A DNA stretch of 35,459 bases from assembly GCA_026397725.1 (NCBI GenBank), contig JAPLUI010000163.1, positions 1 through 35,459 on the forward strand, read 5' to 3'. Origin of the DNA: Verrucomicrobiota bacterium. GTDB lineage: Bacteria > Verrucomicrobiota > Verrucomicrobiia > Verrucomicrobiales > Akkermansiaceae. Below are positions 35,331 through 35,459 of the stretch, in pieces. The stretch's first letter is position 1. Every line of letters begins with the position of its first letter. Made by a program: the position numbers and the translations under genes. Below the pieces are notes generated by a model. It saw nothing but the letters and a program-made list of their open reading frames with translations, was not told the origin of the DNA and did not search any database.

Positions 35331-35459
35331 ACATAGGGGGATTTTTCATTTCGTAGGGCGGGCGGGGTGAGGTGAGGACGGCGATTTGAAAAAGCGTATG
35401 AAACGGGCGGTTTGAAAAGGGCATGGTGTTAGGGGTCGTCTGCTTCAAGAACTTCACTC

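Overview
The window is GC-rich bacterial DNA that most resembles a polysaccharide-degrading member of the Verrucomicrobiota. This is inferred from gene content, not from a marker gene. The supporting content is a run of secreted GH2, GH106 and GH63-like enzymes, followed by giant mosaic surface proteins built from autotransporter-associated beta-strand (PATR), HYR, TIG, FG-GAP and RHS/YD modules. No rRNA, tRNA, transposase, integrase or CRISPR array is visible.

Left third (149-8454, minus strand). This looks like one operon transcribed leftwards: a 35-codon ORF (8454-8347), a GH2 enzyme (8321-6027), a GH106-like protein that has lost about 600 internal residues in frame (6018-4924), a full-length GH106 alpha-L-rhamnosidase-like enzyme (4879-1937), and a GH63-like (alpha/alpha)6 glycosidase (1837-149). 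The four enzyme-like products all carry signal peptides. Together they suggest extracytoplasmic breakdown of a rhamnose-containing polysaccharide. A palindrome with a central CG at 8523-8536 is a candidate operator.

Right three quarters (8938-35232, plus strand). Three giant secreted proteins lie in tandem: A (2479 aa), B (3073 aa) and C (2936 aa). All begin with a related MNSS(A/S)IL signal peptide. A and B are each followed by a strong intrinsic terminator. B and C also share a nearly identical upstream leader of 184 bp. The three exchange modules: PATR blocks, a DUF5018-like domain, an unrecognised GFDD-type domain and HYR domains recur among them, in places with long exact nucleotide matches. 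None carries an autotransporter barrel.

Protein C is the most striking. A complete PATR surface protein, including its usual C-terminal domain, is joined through a proline-rich linker to a full RHS shell. It ends in a 58-residue, 8-cysteine, two-helix hydrophobic tip with clearly different codon use. It is followed by three 17-18 bp tandem repeats and no immunity gene before the window ends. I infer a surface adhesion or contact-competition locus that evolves by module shuffling and tip replacement, next to a glycan-utilisation operon.
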